Shown: positions 7,300-14,326, counted from the first letter of the stretch. The stretch is 15,337 nucleotides of DNA from an uncultured Bacilli bacterium (GCA_934141615.1 CAKPCM010000024.1:1-15337); one strand, 5' to 3'. Notes: generated by a model not told the origin, from the letters alone. Translations and numbers: made by a program.

Positions 7300-9879
7300 A
7301 TGAAAGATAAACTTTTAAAATTTATAAATAATAATAAATGGACCATTTTGACGGGTCTTATTTCACTTGTTTGCGTATCAATTATATATACGGTTAATAA
7401 GATAGCACCATTTGGTAATAACTCGATGTTAGACGTTGATTTTTATCATCAATATGGTCCTTTATTAAACGAGCTATATGACAGGGTAAAAGAGGGAAGC
7501 TCTCTTTTATATTCTTTTAATACGGCAGGTGGTCTTCCTTTTTATAGGAACTTTTTAAACTATTTATCAAGTCCGTTTAACATTATTTTATTTTTATTTA
7601 AAAAGGAAAACATAGTTATGGCATTTTCCATAATAATCGGTTTAAAGGCTATTTTTGCATCAGTTTCTATGAGTTACTACCTTAACAAAACATTTAAAAA
7701 AGATGGCTTATTAACTTGTTTATTCGGTGTTTTATACGCTTTTTCAGGATATTTCTGTGCGTATTACTGGAATATAATGTGGCTTGATGGAATGGTGTTT
7801 TTGCCACTTATAATGCTTGGTATAAACAAAATAATAGATGAGGATAACCCAGTAGTCTACATAGTATTTCTTGCTATTATGCTTTTTGCTAATTACTTTA
7901 TATCTTATATGATATGTATATTTAGTGTTATTTATTTTATAGGACTATTTATATATAGAGGAAACTTTAAAATAAAAAACATATTAAAAAAGATTTTAAT
8001 GTTTGCGCTATCTTCCGTTTTAGCAGCGGGATTAGTTTCGTTTATGCTAATGCCATTAGCACACTCACTTTCATCTATTTCTGCAACTGGTGATACTTTT
8101 CCAGAACTTTCTTCTTCGTTTAAGATATCAGACTTTATATTTAATCATTTTACTGGTGTTAACAGAACCGTTTTTGCAAGTGATACGCTGCCACTTCCAA
8201 ACGTATATCCAGGAATGCTTACGTTAGTTTTAATACTACTTATATTCATGAATAAAAAGATTAATTTGAAGTTTAAGATAATGTCTTTAATAATAATTCT
8301 TTTCTTTTTCTTTTCGTTTAACGTAACGACATTAGACTTTGTATGGCATGCATTTCACGTTCCAAATGACCTTCCTTATAGGTATTCATTCATATATGTA
8401 TTTATTTTAATTACACTTGGTTATTATTCTATTTTAAGAATAAAAGACGTGAATATATTTATGCTAAGTATTTCGTTTGGAATAATATTTATATTGGTTT
8501 TAGTCTCAAATAAACTTGGTTTTGAAAACATAAATGATACCAAAACGATAATTTGTCTTATTCTTCTTGTTTTGTATTATTTAATAATTATCTTGTTTAA
8601 GATAAAGGGTAATAAAAGATTAATATACTCTATATTCACAATAACAGTTATGTTTGAGGCTATATATGGTATATGTATAAACTGGGATATTAATCATGAC
8701 ATTAAAAACTTTATGAGTGATAAAAAGCCATATCAAAGCTTAATTAGTAAAATAAAAAAGGATGATAACGACTTATATAGAATAGAGAAAACTGACTATT
8801 TAACGCTTAATGATGGGGCTTGGTACAATTATAGTGGTATATCAACATTTACTTCAATGGCTTATGAAAGTACTGCTAAAGCTCAAAGAAATTTAGGACT
8901 TGCAGGAAATAACATCAACAGCTACTATTATAAGGATTATAATACGCCGGTTTATAATACCATGTTTAACATAAAATATTTATTGGGAGATTATATAGAA
9001 AATGAGTATTACGTTCCAATTTATTCTAAGGATTCTTATAATGCTATAGGTTATAACTATTCATCACAGGTAGCGTACGCAGTAAGTAACAACATAAAAA
9101 GTCTTGACTTAATTCCGTATAATCCGTTCTTAAATCAAAGTAATTTTGTATCTAGTGCGTATGGTGTAAATGATATTTTTGAAAAAATTAAAGTAGATAG
9201 CGTATCAGGTGGCAAGGTTTATAACTTATCTGGATCATATGCAAATGGTGAGTATAATTATAAATTAGATAGTGGATCAAAAGAACTTACGATAACACTT
9301 GATAATACAAAAAAAGATAATATCTATTTATATGTTGGCGGAAGTAATATGACCAGTTTTACCGTAAATGATAAGTATCACTCAATAACTTCTGATGAAT
9401 ATTACGTTTTAGACTTAGGTAATTTAATGGATGATAAGGTAAATGTTAAACTAACATTCGATAAGGAAGATTCCGGCTTTATATACTTTTATGCATACTA
9501 CTTAAATAAGGATTCATTTGAAAAGTTCTATAGCAAAATAAAGGATGACATGCTTACGGTAACAAGTTACAGTGATACAAAAATAAATGGTACAATAACT
9601 GTAAGTGAAGATAAAACATTATTTACAACTATTTCATATGATGATGGATGGAGTATTTACGTAGATGGTAAAAAAGTAAAAACTTATAAGACTTTAACAG
9701 CGTTTTTATCTTGCGATATAAAACGTGGGACTCATGATATTAAGATGGTTTATTATCCAAAGAAAATGAAGGAAGGCCTTATTGTATCTATGATTTCTCT
9801 AATAATATTTATTATGTATAACATTTTCCTTAAGAAAGGTAAAAATAAAAATATGAGAAAAGATGAATTTATTGTTTAA
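7300..9879 (+). CDS. YfhO-family membrane protein (probable GT-C glycosyltransferase)
   Basis: The 859-residue protein starts with ATG after GGTGAT (7291-7296), a short-spaced but usable site. The N-terminal 460 residues contain about a dozen membrane segments. Family hallmarks include 'MLDVDFYHQYGPLL' near residue 43 (acidic residues D45 and D47, the usual catalytic region of GT-C folds), 'FNTAGGLPFYRNFLNYLSSPFN', 'YAFSGYFCAYYWNIMWLDGM' and 'NDLPYRYSF'. Residues 460-835 form a large extracellular region ending in 'YDDGWSIYVDGKKVKTYKTL', and one last membrane helix follows near residue 830. In B. subtilis, YfhO works with CsbB to add GlcNAc to lipoteichoic acid; here no CsbB- or GtcA-like gene is beside it, so substrate and donor are unknown. 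The stop codon lies inside its own terminator. Confidence 0.88.
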   Translation: MKDKLLKFINNNKWTILTGLISLVCVSIIYTVNKIAPFGNNSMLDVDFYHQYGPLLNELYDRVKEGSSLLYSFNTAGGLPFYRNFLNYLSSPFNIILFLFKKENIVMAFSIIIGLKAIFASVSMSYYLNKTFKKDGLLTCLFGVLYAFSGYFCAYYWNIMWLDGMVFLPLIMLGINKIIDEDNPVVYIVFLAIMLFANYFISYMICIFSVIYFIGLFIYRGNFKIKNILKKILMFALSSVLAAGLVSFMLMPLAHSLSSISATGDTFPELSSSFKISDFIFNHFTGVNRTVFASDTLPLPNVYPGMLTLVLILLIFMNKKINLKFKIMSLIIILFFFFSFNVTTLDFVWHAFHVPNDLPYRYSFIYVFILITLGYYSILRIKDVNIFMLSISFGIIFILVLVSNKLGFENINDTKTIICLILLVLYYLIIILFKIKGNKRLIYSIFTITVMFEAIYGICINWDINHDIKNFMSDKKPYQSLISKIKKDDNDLYRIEKTDYLTLNDGAWYNYSGISTFTSMAYESTAKAQRNLGLAGNNINSYYYKDYNTPVYNTMFNIKYLLGDYIENEYYVPIYSKDSYNAIGYNYSSQVAYAVSNNIKSLDLIPYNPFLNQSNFVSSAYGVNDIFEKIKVDSVSGGKVYNLSGSYANGEYNYKLDSGSKELTITLDNTKKDNIYLYVGGSNMTSFTVNDKYHSITSDEYYVLDLGNLMDDKVNVKLTFDKEDSGFIYFYAYYLNKDSFEKFYSKIKDDMLTVTSYSDTKINGTITVSEDKTLFTTISYDDGWSIYVDGKKVKTYKTLTAFLSCDIKRGTHDIKMVYYPKKMKEGLIVSMISLIIFIMYNIFLKKGKNKNMRKDEFIV

Positions 9880-9893
9880 ATTTATCTTTTTTT
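9862..9893 (+). terminator. Intrinsic terminator overlapping the YfhO gene's stop
   Basis: A 10-bp stem GATGAATTTA/TAAATTTATC (one G-T wobble), loop TTGTT, then seven T. The last codons and the TAA (9877-9879) lie in the hairpin, so coding and termination signals are fused. Confidence 0.75.
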
Positions 9894-9918
9894 GTGATAG
9901 AATGTTAATAGTTATAAT
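9875..9918 (+). promoter_or_regulatory. Promoter region of the coiled-coil gene pair
   Basis: Two overlapping vegetative candidates are visible. One is TTTAAA (9875-9880), 17 nt, extended -10 TGATAGAAT (hexamer 9898-9903). The other is TTGTGA (9892-9897), a short 15-nt spacer, TATAAT (9913-9918). Only the first would place the hairpin at 9915-9952 entirely in the transcript. A promoter is needed here because a terminator precedes. Confidence 0.5.
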
Positions 9919-9952
9919 ATGAAAGAGTAAATAACTTACTGCTTTCATGTTA
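9915..9952 (+). promoter_or_regulatory. Long hairpin in the 5' leader of the coiled-coil operon
   Basis: The outer stem of 11 bp (9915-9925 with 9942-9952, one T-G wobble), one bulged G at 9941 and a 5-bp inner stem AGTAA/TTACT with an ATAAC loop make 16 base pairs. No T run follows, so it is not a terminator. It may stabilise the mRNA 5' end, or act as an operator palindrome if the TATAAT at 9913 is the real -10. Confidence 0.5.
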
Positions 9953-9980
9953 AAAGGGGTTTAAGAATAGGAGGTTAGTT

Positions 9981-11015
9981 GTGATAGGTACAATTGAGAA
10001 AATAAAAAATAGTGTTTTGCTAAAATGTAGTACGCTAAACGATGAAATCATCTCTAAGACCTTAGTAGAAATAATAAATACCAGAATATATCGTTTTTCT
10101 GAAGAAATGGTAAGTTTGGTAGGAGGCGCCTTAGAGGAAGACGCTTTGCGAGATAAAACTGCTGAAATAATTAAAACACCAATAATAAAGAAGATAAAAA
10201 GAAAGTTATTCATTGATTCATTAGCACTTCAAATAACAAATGATGCTTTTATAGAAGACTATGCAAATGAAAAGATAAAGATGGATAAACTTAGGAAAAC
10301 GTATATTAAAGAATTAGAGAATAATAAAAGTTCTAATCAGCTTAACATGACGGAGGATTTAAATTTATCTGAGATTATAAATGATTTAAGGATATATGTA
10401 GATAAAGAAATAATTCCTAAAATAGAAGAAAATAAGTTTATGTCGGATGCTGCTAAAAAGTTAGTAAGTGACCTTAAAGATAACTTAGAAAAAGACTTAA
10501 AACAAATGATTAGTGATGCCGATAATAATTATTTAAATATTTTAGTAATTGAATTAGAAAAAGAGATAAAAGAATCTAATGATGAAGAAATAGAAGAATA
10601 CAAAGGGGAAGATAATATGTTTGAAAACGTAAGTAATATAGAAGAAGTAAATAATAATGTTAACATTCAAGATAACTCATCTAAATTTGAAAAGTATGAT
10701 GATATGACTTTATTCAATAAGATGATATTAAGTTTGAATACAGCTGAAGAAAAGTTATCTAGAAAAGAAAGTAAGTTAGAAAAAAATAAAGAAGAAGTTG
10801 AAAGAAGACTATCTGATACAAATAAAAACATAGAAGCTAATATAGAAAGAGAAAATAAATTATCTCAAAGAAAGCTAGAATTAAATAATAGAGAAGTAGA
10901 ACTTAATTCTAAATTATCAGAAGCAGAAGTTATTTTCCTTAATATGAAACCATTAATTAAGGGGTTAAGCAAGATTAAGGATGCAAATGATATGGGAGGC
11001 AATGAAAATGAGTAA
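9981..11015 (+). CDS. Cytoplasmic coiled-coil protein A of a paired system, unknown function
   Basis: The 344-residue start is GTG 9981, set by a perfect AGGAGG (9969-9974) 6 nt upstream. There is no signal peptide or membrane segment. Residues 1-205 are predominantly helical and charged, without a domain I recognise. Residues 200-240 are an acidic, Asn-rich linker ('NDEEIEEYKGEDNMFENV'). Residues 243-322 form a long coiled coil with heptad-like 'EEKLSRKESKLEKNKEEVE' and 'RKLELNNREVELNSKL'. The tail 'FLNMKPLIKGLSKIKDAN' resembles the tail of the next protein. The stop overlaps the next start by 8 nt, which implies translational coupling and a stable ratio of products. A possible internal start lies at 10617. 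Scaffold or heteromeric assembly is inferred from architecture; a sporulation role is suggested only by the neighbours. Confidence 0.8.
   Translation: MIGTIEKIKNSVLLKCSTLNDEIISKTLVEIINTRIYRFSEEMVSLVGGALEEDALRDKTAEIIKTPIIKKIKRKLFIDSLALQITNDAFIEDYANEKIKMDKLRKTYIKELENNKSSNQLNMTEDLNLSEIINDLRIYVDKEIIPKIEENKFMSDAAKKLVSDLKDNLEKDLKQMISDADNNYLNILVIELEKEIKESNDEEIEEYKGEDNMFENVSNIEEVNNNVNIQDNSSKFEKYDDMTLFNKMILSLNTAEEKLSRKESKLEKNKEEVERRLSDTNKNIEANIERENKLSQRKLELNNREVELNSKLSEAEVIFLNMKPLIKGLSKIKDANDMGGNENE
10604..10619 (+). promoter_or_regulatory. Possible internal ribosome binding site and in-frame start in protein A
   Basis: AAGGGGAA followed by GATAATATG gives a purine-rich site with GGGG (10605-10608) 8 nt before an in-frame ATG at 10617. 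The same 'GATAATATG' context precedes the spoIIIAH-like start at 12493. Use would yield a separate 132-residue product containing just the linker and coiled coil. Confidence 0.3.
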
Positions 11016-12414
11016 GTTATTAAATAGCGTATTAGATAGGGTAAGTGAAAATAATAATGAATATAGATCTATTTTAAGAGCATTAAATAGTACGATAGAT
11101 GAAATTACAACATCACTAGTAGGAGATGTTGTAACACTATCTTCTTATACTGCTGATTTTTCAAACACTTTATCAGAGTCAAAGGAAAAACTAGTTAATC
11201 CTATATCAAGAATAATAGAATCTTATGTTATTAAGGATTTAAGAAGTGTTGAGACAGTTAATGAACAATTTGTTGAAAAGATAAATGATAAATTAGAAAA
11301 TGCTGATATTAAATCAAAGGAAGAAAAGGATTCATTTGCAAATAGTTTAAATACTCTTTTAAACGATAAGTATTTAGAAATAGTTAAAATTAAAAGAGTA
11401 GACTTTTTTAATCCTGCAGGTGTTAATGAAAACATAGAAGAAGCTATTGATAACTTTGTTAGCTATTTAAACGGAGTTGCAACATTTGGCCAAGAAGGTT
11501 TAAATAAATTAATAGATGATTATAAAGCAAAAATATACGGGCAGGTTAGAAGTGCATTAGAAAAGATAAGCAATTTATATTTAAATAATTTCGTAAGTGA
11601 AGTATCTTCATCTTTAAATGCTGCAATTGATTATGATAATGATAGTGTAAAAGAAGAAGTTAAGGATGATTTTAAACCATTTATTCCTGAAATAAATCCT
11701 GTTCCAGAGGCAGTTGTTCCAGAAGCTCCTGTTATTCCAGAAATACCAGAAGTTCCAGAAATACCAGCAGTCGAACAACTAGATTTAAGTACATCAGAAA
11801 TAAAAACAGAAGATATGGATAAGACAATGCCTATTTCACCTATGAATGAAAAAAATATAAATAATAACTCATCATTTGATATTCCTACTATTCCAGAGAA
11901 TGATGATGTTAAGCCTGCAACTCAACCTGAAATAAAAGAAGAAAAAAATGGTGAAGAATTAACTAAACGCCCTTATGATGTGGAAGAAATTCTAAAAATA
12001 GCAAAATCTCCAATTGTTACAATACCTGAGGTTAAGAAAGAAGATACTGTTTCTGAAAAAGATGAATATGTTCCAATTTCACCAATAATAGAAGAAAAAG
12101 AAACTGAAACCATGGAATCTGAATTTAACGAGAAAGAAATAGTTGAAGAAATGATAAGAAGATTAACAAATAGATTAAATGATATAAATGAACGTACTTC
12201 TAAATATGATGATGAGAAGAAGAAACTTGAGGAAGACGAAGCATTTGTTAATGATTTAATTAAAAGTTCTAATGATAAAAAGGAAGAACTTGATAGGTTT
12301 GAGTCTGAGTTAGATGAAAAAGAAAAAGAATTAGATGAAAGACAAAAAGAATTAGATAAGAAGATAAACGACGTTATGCCTTTTGCAAACGCAGTATTAA
12401 AATCAGAAGAATAA
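11008..12414 (+). CDS. Cytoplasmic coiled-coil protein B of a paired system, unknown function
   Basis: The 468-residue start at ATG 11008 is chosen because GGAGG (10995-10999) is 8 nt upstream; the in-frame ATG at 11002 is too close and the one at 10981 lacks a site. It overlaps the preceding gene as ATGAGTAA. Residues 1-215 are helical ('LLNSVLDRVSENNNEYR'), with no signal or membrane segment. Residues 222-256 are a Pro/Glu-rich stretch of 'IPEVPEIP'-type repeats, followed by an acidic low-complexity linker to about 370. Residues 372-460 are a coiled coil with 'ELDEKEKELDERQKELDKK', and the protein ends 'VMPFANAVLKSEE'. The plan is the same as in the upstream protein: helical head, long linker, C-terminal coil, short conserved-looking tail. 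The two are therefore likely distant paralogues that could form a heteromer through their coils. I do not recognise the family. Confidence 0.8.
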   Translation: MSKLLNSVLDRVSENNNEYRSILRALNSTIDEITTSLVGDVVTLSSYTADFSNTLSESKEKLVNPISRIIESYVIKDLRSVETVNEQFVEKINDKLENADIKSKEEKDSFANSLNTLLNDKYLEIVKIKRVDFFNPAGVNENIEEAIDNFVSYLNGVATFGQEGLNKLIDDYKAKIYGQVRSALEKISNLYLNNFVSEVSSSLNAAIDYDNDSVKEEVKDDFKPFIPEINPVPEAVVPEAPVIPEIPEVPEIPAVEQLDLSTSEIKTEDMDKTMPISPMNEKNINNNSSFDIPTIPENDDVKPATQPEIKEEKNGEELTKRPYDVEEILKIAKSPIVTIPEVKKEDTVSEKDEYVPISPIIEEKETETMESEFNEKEIVEEMIRRLTNRLNDINERTSKYDDEKKKLEEDEAFVNDLIKSSNDKKEELDRFESELDEKEKELDERQKELDKKINDVMPFANAVLKSEE

Positions 12415-12437
12415 GAATCCATCTGGATTCTTTTTTT
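12414..12437 (+). terminator. Intrinsic terminator of the coiled-coil operon
   Basis: A 7-bp stem AGAATCC/GGATTCT with an ATCT loop, followed by a T run to 12437. It starts on the last base of the stop codon. Confidence 0.85.
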
Positions 12438-12438
12438 G

Positions 12439-12466
12439 TAATCAAAACATATTTTATGCATATAGT
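12439..12466 (+). promoter_or_regulatory. Possible sigma-E-type promoter of the spoIIIAH-like gene
   Basis: CATATAGT (12459-12466) matches the sigma-E -10 consensus CATACAnT except for one base. The -35 region (TAATCAA, 12439-12445) matches KMATATT only weakly. The location fits: after the upstream terminator and about 17 nt before the ribosome binding site. B. subtilis spoIIIAH is transcribed by sigma-E. Confidence 0.3.
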
Positions 12467-12492
12467 TAAGTAGAAAAGATTTGGAGGATAAT

Positions 12493-13011
12493 ATGATTAA
12501 TAAACAAAAATTATGGTTTTTAACTTTATTTAGTTTAATATTAGTATTAAGTGTCTATTATATTACAATGCCAAGTGAACTACTTACAACGGCGAAAACT
12601 AGTGATAAAAATGCAGTAACCGAAAAGAAAACAAGTAAAACAAAGGCAAAGGCTAAAGTAAGTAGCACTGATAGTTTAACTGCACTTCAAGTTGAACTAG
12701 ATGAAGAAAGACAGGCACTTGCAGCAGAATATAATGAAGTTTTGACGAATAAAGATACATCTGCAGAAGAAAAAAATAACGCTTATAATGGGCTTAAAGA
12801 AATAGATGAGGTAAAGGCAAAGGAAGCTGATTTAGAAAAAAAGGTAAAAAAGGAACTTAAATTAGATTCATTTATAAAAATAGACGGTAGTAACGTAAGT
12901 GTAACAATTAAAAAGAAAGATCATGATTATTCTCTTGCTAACAACGTAATGAGATTAATTAGTAAAGAGTTTAAAACAAAGGTATATGTTTCGGTTAAAT
13001 TCCAAAAGTAA
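12493..13011 (+). CDS. spoIIIAH: SpoIIIAH-like stage III sporulation protein
   Basis: The 172-residue start at ATG 12493 follows GGAGG (12483-12487) by 5 nt. The N-terminus 'KQKLWFLTLFSLILVLSVYYI' (residues 4-24) is a membrane anchor very like that of B. subtilis SpoIIIAH. A Lys/Thr-rich linker (35-60) and a helical stretch (62-120) follow. Residues 125-170 ('FIKIDGSNVSVTIKKKDH...LISKEFKTKVYVSVKF') fit the ring-building YscJ/FliF-like fold. SpoIIIAH is made in the mother cell and pairs across the intermembrane space with forespore SpoIIQ in the engulfment channel. The protein is shorter than the B. subtilis one (218 residues). Unusually, no other spoIIIA genes are beside it; gerE and gerM follow instead. 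Membership of the family is fairly sure; full function depends on a SpoIIQ partner elsewhere. Confidence 0.82.
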   Translation: MINKQKLWFLTLFSLILVLSVYYITMPSELLTTAKTSDKNAVTEKKTSKTKAKAKVSSTDSLTALQVELDEERQALAAEYNEVLTNKDTSAEEKNNAYNGLKEIDEVKAKEADLEKKVKKELKLDSFIKIDGSNVSVTIKKKDHDYSLANNVMRLISKEFKTKVYVSVKFQK

Positions 13012-13023
13012 GTACCTTTTTTT
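12978..13023 (+). terminator. Weak terminator candidate after the spoIIIAH-like gene
   Basis: AAAGGTA (12978-12984) and TACCTTT (13013-13019) can pair, with a long 28-nt loop that includes the stop codon; a T tract follows to 13023. The loop length makes it doubtful. Confidence 0.3.
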
Positions 13024-13040
13024 CTTTTTATCATAAAATA
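13014..13040 (+). promoter_or_regulatory. Sigma-K-type promoter candidate of gerE
   Basis: CATAAAATA (13032-13040) fits the sigma-K -10 consensus CATAnnnTA exactly, and ACC (13014-13016) 15 nt upstream fits the AC core of the -35. The predicted transcript starts about 40 nt before the gerE start. In B. subtilis, gerE is transcribed by sigma-K, so position and sequence agree, but such short motifs occur by chance in AT-rich DNA. Confidence 0.4.
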
Positions 13041-13088
13041 ATATAGAAAAAATATTAAAACCTCTTATCATAAGAAAGTGGGGAAATC

Positions 13089-13295
13089 ATGGTAAAAAGA
13101 GTACTTACTAAAAGAGAAAAAGAAATATTTGATTTATTAATAACTAATAAGACAACTAAAGAAATAGCGAAAAAACTTGGAATAAGTGAAAAAACAGTTA
13201 GAAATCACATTTCAAACGTAATGCAGAAATTAGGGGTTAAGGGAAGAGCTTGCGCGGTAATTGAACTTATAAAACTAAATGAAATTACGTTATAA
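13089..13295 (+). CDS. gerE: GerE, LuxR-type late mother-cell sporulation regulator
   Basis: The 68-residue protein starts with ATG 13089 after a GTGGGGA site. It is nearly all one LuxR-type helix-turn-helix domain: 'LTKREKEIFDLL' (6-17), 'TTKEIAKKLGISEKTVRNHI' (22-41) with recognition helix 'SEKTVRNHISNVM', and 'QKLGVKGRACAVIEL' (46-60). This matches B. subtilis GerE, a 74-residue stand-alone LuxR domain, almost motif for motif. GerE binds DNA as a dimer and, late in the mother cell, activates or represses sigma-K-dependent genes for coat and cortex formation. There is no receiver domain, as expected. It is followed by its own terminator and then gerM; in B. subtilis these two genes also lie near each other. 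Its presence argues for true spore formation. Confidence 0.93.
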   Translation: MVKRVLTKREKEIFDLLITNKTTKEIAKKLGISEKTVRNHISNVMQKLGVKGRACAVIELIKLNEITL

Positions 13296-13320
13296 AATCG
13301 CATATATCATGCGATTTTTT
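13295..13320 (+). terminator. Intrinsic terminator between gerE and gerM
   Basis: A 9-bp stem AAATCGCAT/ATGCGATTT, loop ATATC, six T at the end. It starts on the last base of the gerE stop codon and leaves just 24 nt before the gerM start. Confidence 0.88.
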
Positions 13321-13328
13321 CATACTAT
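13300..13328 (+). promoter_or_regulatory. Sigma-E-type promoter of gerM, embedded in the gerE terminator
   Basis: GCATATA (13300-13306) matches the sigma-E -35 consensus KMATATT at six of seven bases. After 14 nt, CATACTAT (13321-13328) matches the -10 CATACAnT except at one base. B. subtilis gerM is sigma-E dependent. Caveat: the predicted transcript would start near 13335, inside the Shine-Dalgarno sequence, leaving a leader of only about 10 nt. Confidence 0.5.
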
Positions 13329-13344
13329 TAATAGGAGGATTATT

Positions 13345-14301
13345 ATGCTAAGAAAGTTTGCCTATAATAAGATTTTTAGAACAACAGGAATGCTTGTGCT
13401 TTTGCTATTACTTCTTTTGTTTCCAGCATCCAAGGAGTATAAGCTTGAAGATGAAAAATTAGCTAAAACGAGTGCTTCATATTCTGCTAGGGAAGCTTAT
13501 TTAATTGATAAAGATGGCTTTGTAGCAAGATGCAAAGTAAAGCTTAATAGTACAAGTGATAAAGGTATGGCTGTTAAACTTACGGAATTATTAATAAATG
13601 GAGGTAAGTATGAAAGTTTGGTGCCTAATGGCTTTAAAGCAATTTTACCAAGTGATACAAAGATTAATGATGTATTGATAAAAGATGATACATTAACAGT
13701 TGATTTATCAAAAGATATATTAGAACTTGATAATAAGGACTTTAAAAAGGCTTTAGAAGCACTTACGTATAATTTGACTAGTATTAATAACATTAAGTAT
13801 GTTTATCTTAAAATAGATGGAGCTGTGCAAAATAAATATCCAGATGGTAAAGATGTAATAAAACAGCCACTAGAAAGAAAAGATGGGGTAAATACTAATT
13901 ATGATGCTTTTGATTATAAAAACGCTAGTATAACTACTATTTACTATGTAAATAAAAATAGTAGTGGTTATTATTATGTTCCGGTATCTAAGGTTTCTAA
14001 TGATAACAGAGATAAAATAAAAATAATAGTAGATGAACTTACTTCTTCTAATACTTATGAAACTAATTTAATGAGTTTTTTAAATTATAATACTAAGCTT
14101 ACTGGATATGACATAAAAGATGATGTATTAACGGTAGATTTTAATGAGTATTTATTTGATGATGCTAATTCGAAAAGTATTTTAGAAGAGGTAATATACT
14201 CAATTTCACTATCAGTTAGGGATAATTACGACGTAAAAGAAGTTATATTTACAGTAAATGGTAAGGAAATTACAAAAAGTGTGTTAAAAAATATTGAATA
14301 A
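13345..14301 (+). CDS. gerM: GerM, sporulation and germination protein with two GerMN domains
   Basis: The 318-residue start at ATG 13345 follows a perfect AGGAGG (13333-13338) by 6 nt; the frame extends upstream into gerE without a binding site. Residues 13-28 are a very hydrophobic Leu-rich segment. Two related domains follow, at about 50-165 and 197-312. Each contains a '[ND]DTLTVDLS'-type motif (residues 114-122 and 259-267) and ends in a strand-rich 'VYLKIDG' or 'VIFTVNG' element, the pattern of the GerMN ('germane') domain. B. subtilis GerM is a mother-cell lipoprotein needed for assembly of the SpoIIQ-SpoIIIAH platform and for normal germination. Here no Cys follows the hydrophobic segment, so lipid anchoring is unlikely and an uncleaved helix or cleaved signal is probable. 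Proximity to the spoIIIAH-like gene fits a shared complex. Confidence 0.87.
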   Translation: MLRKFAYNKIFRTTGMLVLLLLLLLFPASKEYKLEDEKLAKTSASYSAREAYLIDKDGFVARCKVKLNSTSDKGMAVKLTELLINGGKYESLVPNGFKAILPSDTKINDVLIKDDTLTVDLSKDILELDNKDFKKALEALTYNLTSINNIKYVYLKIDGAVQNKYPDGKDVIKQPLERKDGVNTNYDAFDYKNASITTIYYVNKNSSGYYYVPVSKVSNDNRDKIKIIVDELTSSNTYETNLMSFLNYNTKLTGYDIKDDVLTVDFNEYLFDDANSKSILEEVIYSISLSVRDNYDVKEVIFTVNGKEITKSVLKNIE

Positions 14302-14322
14302 TTATTATTTTTGAGTTATAAT
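14294..14322 (+). promoter_or_regulatory. Sigma-A promoter of tRNA-Arg
   Basis: TTGAAT (-35, 14294-14299), exactly 17 nt, then perfect TATAAT (-10, 14317-14322). The -35 overlaps the last codons of gerM. The transcript would begin near 14329, about 20 nt before the tRNA. Confidence 0.7.
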
Positions 14323-14326
14323 TGAT

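Noticed and set aside
10981..11015. Overlap of coiled-coil genes A and B considered as a frameshift or a broken gene
   Set aside because: Gene B has its own GGAGG and ATG at the overlap, and the end of A is a natural end after its coil; normal translational coupling explains it.
11973..12461. Minus-strand Ser/Phe-rich frame of 162 codons opposite coiled-coil gene B
   Set aside because: Ser/Phe-rich composition is the expected complement of Glu/Lys-rich coiled-coil codons; it crosses the terminator and lacks start signals.
13279..13345. Longer gerM start at 13279, overlapping gerE
   Set aside because: There is no binding site, the extra residues cross a terminator hairpin, and a perfect AGGAGG serves the ATG at 13345.
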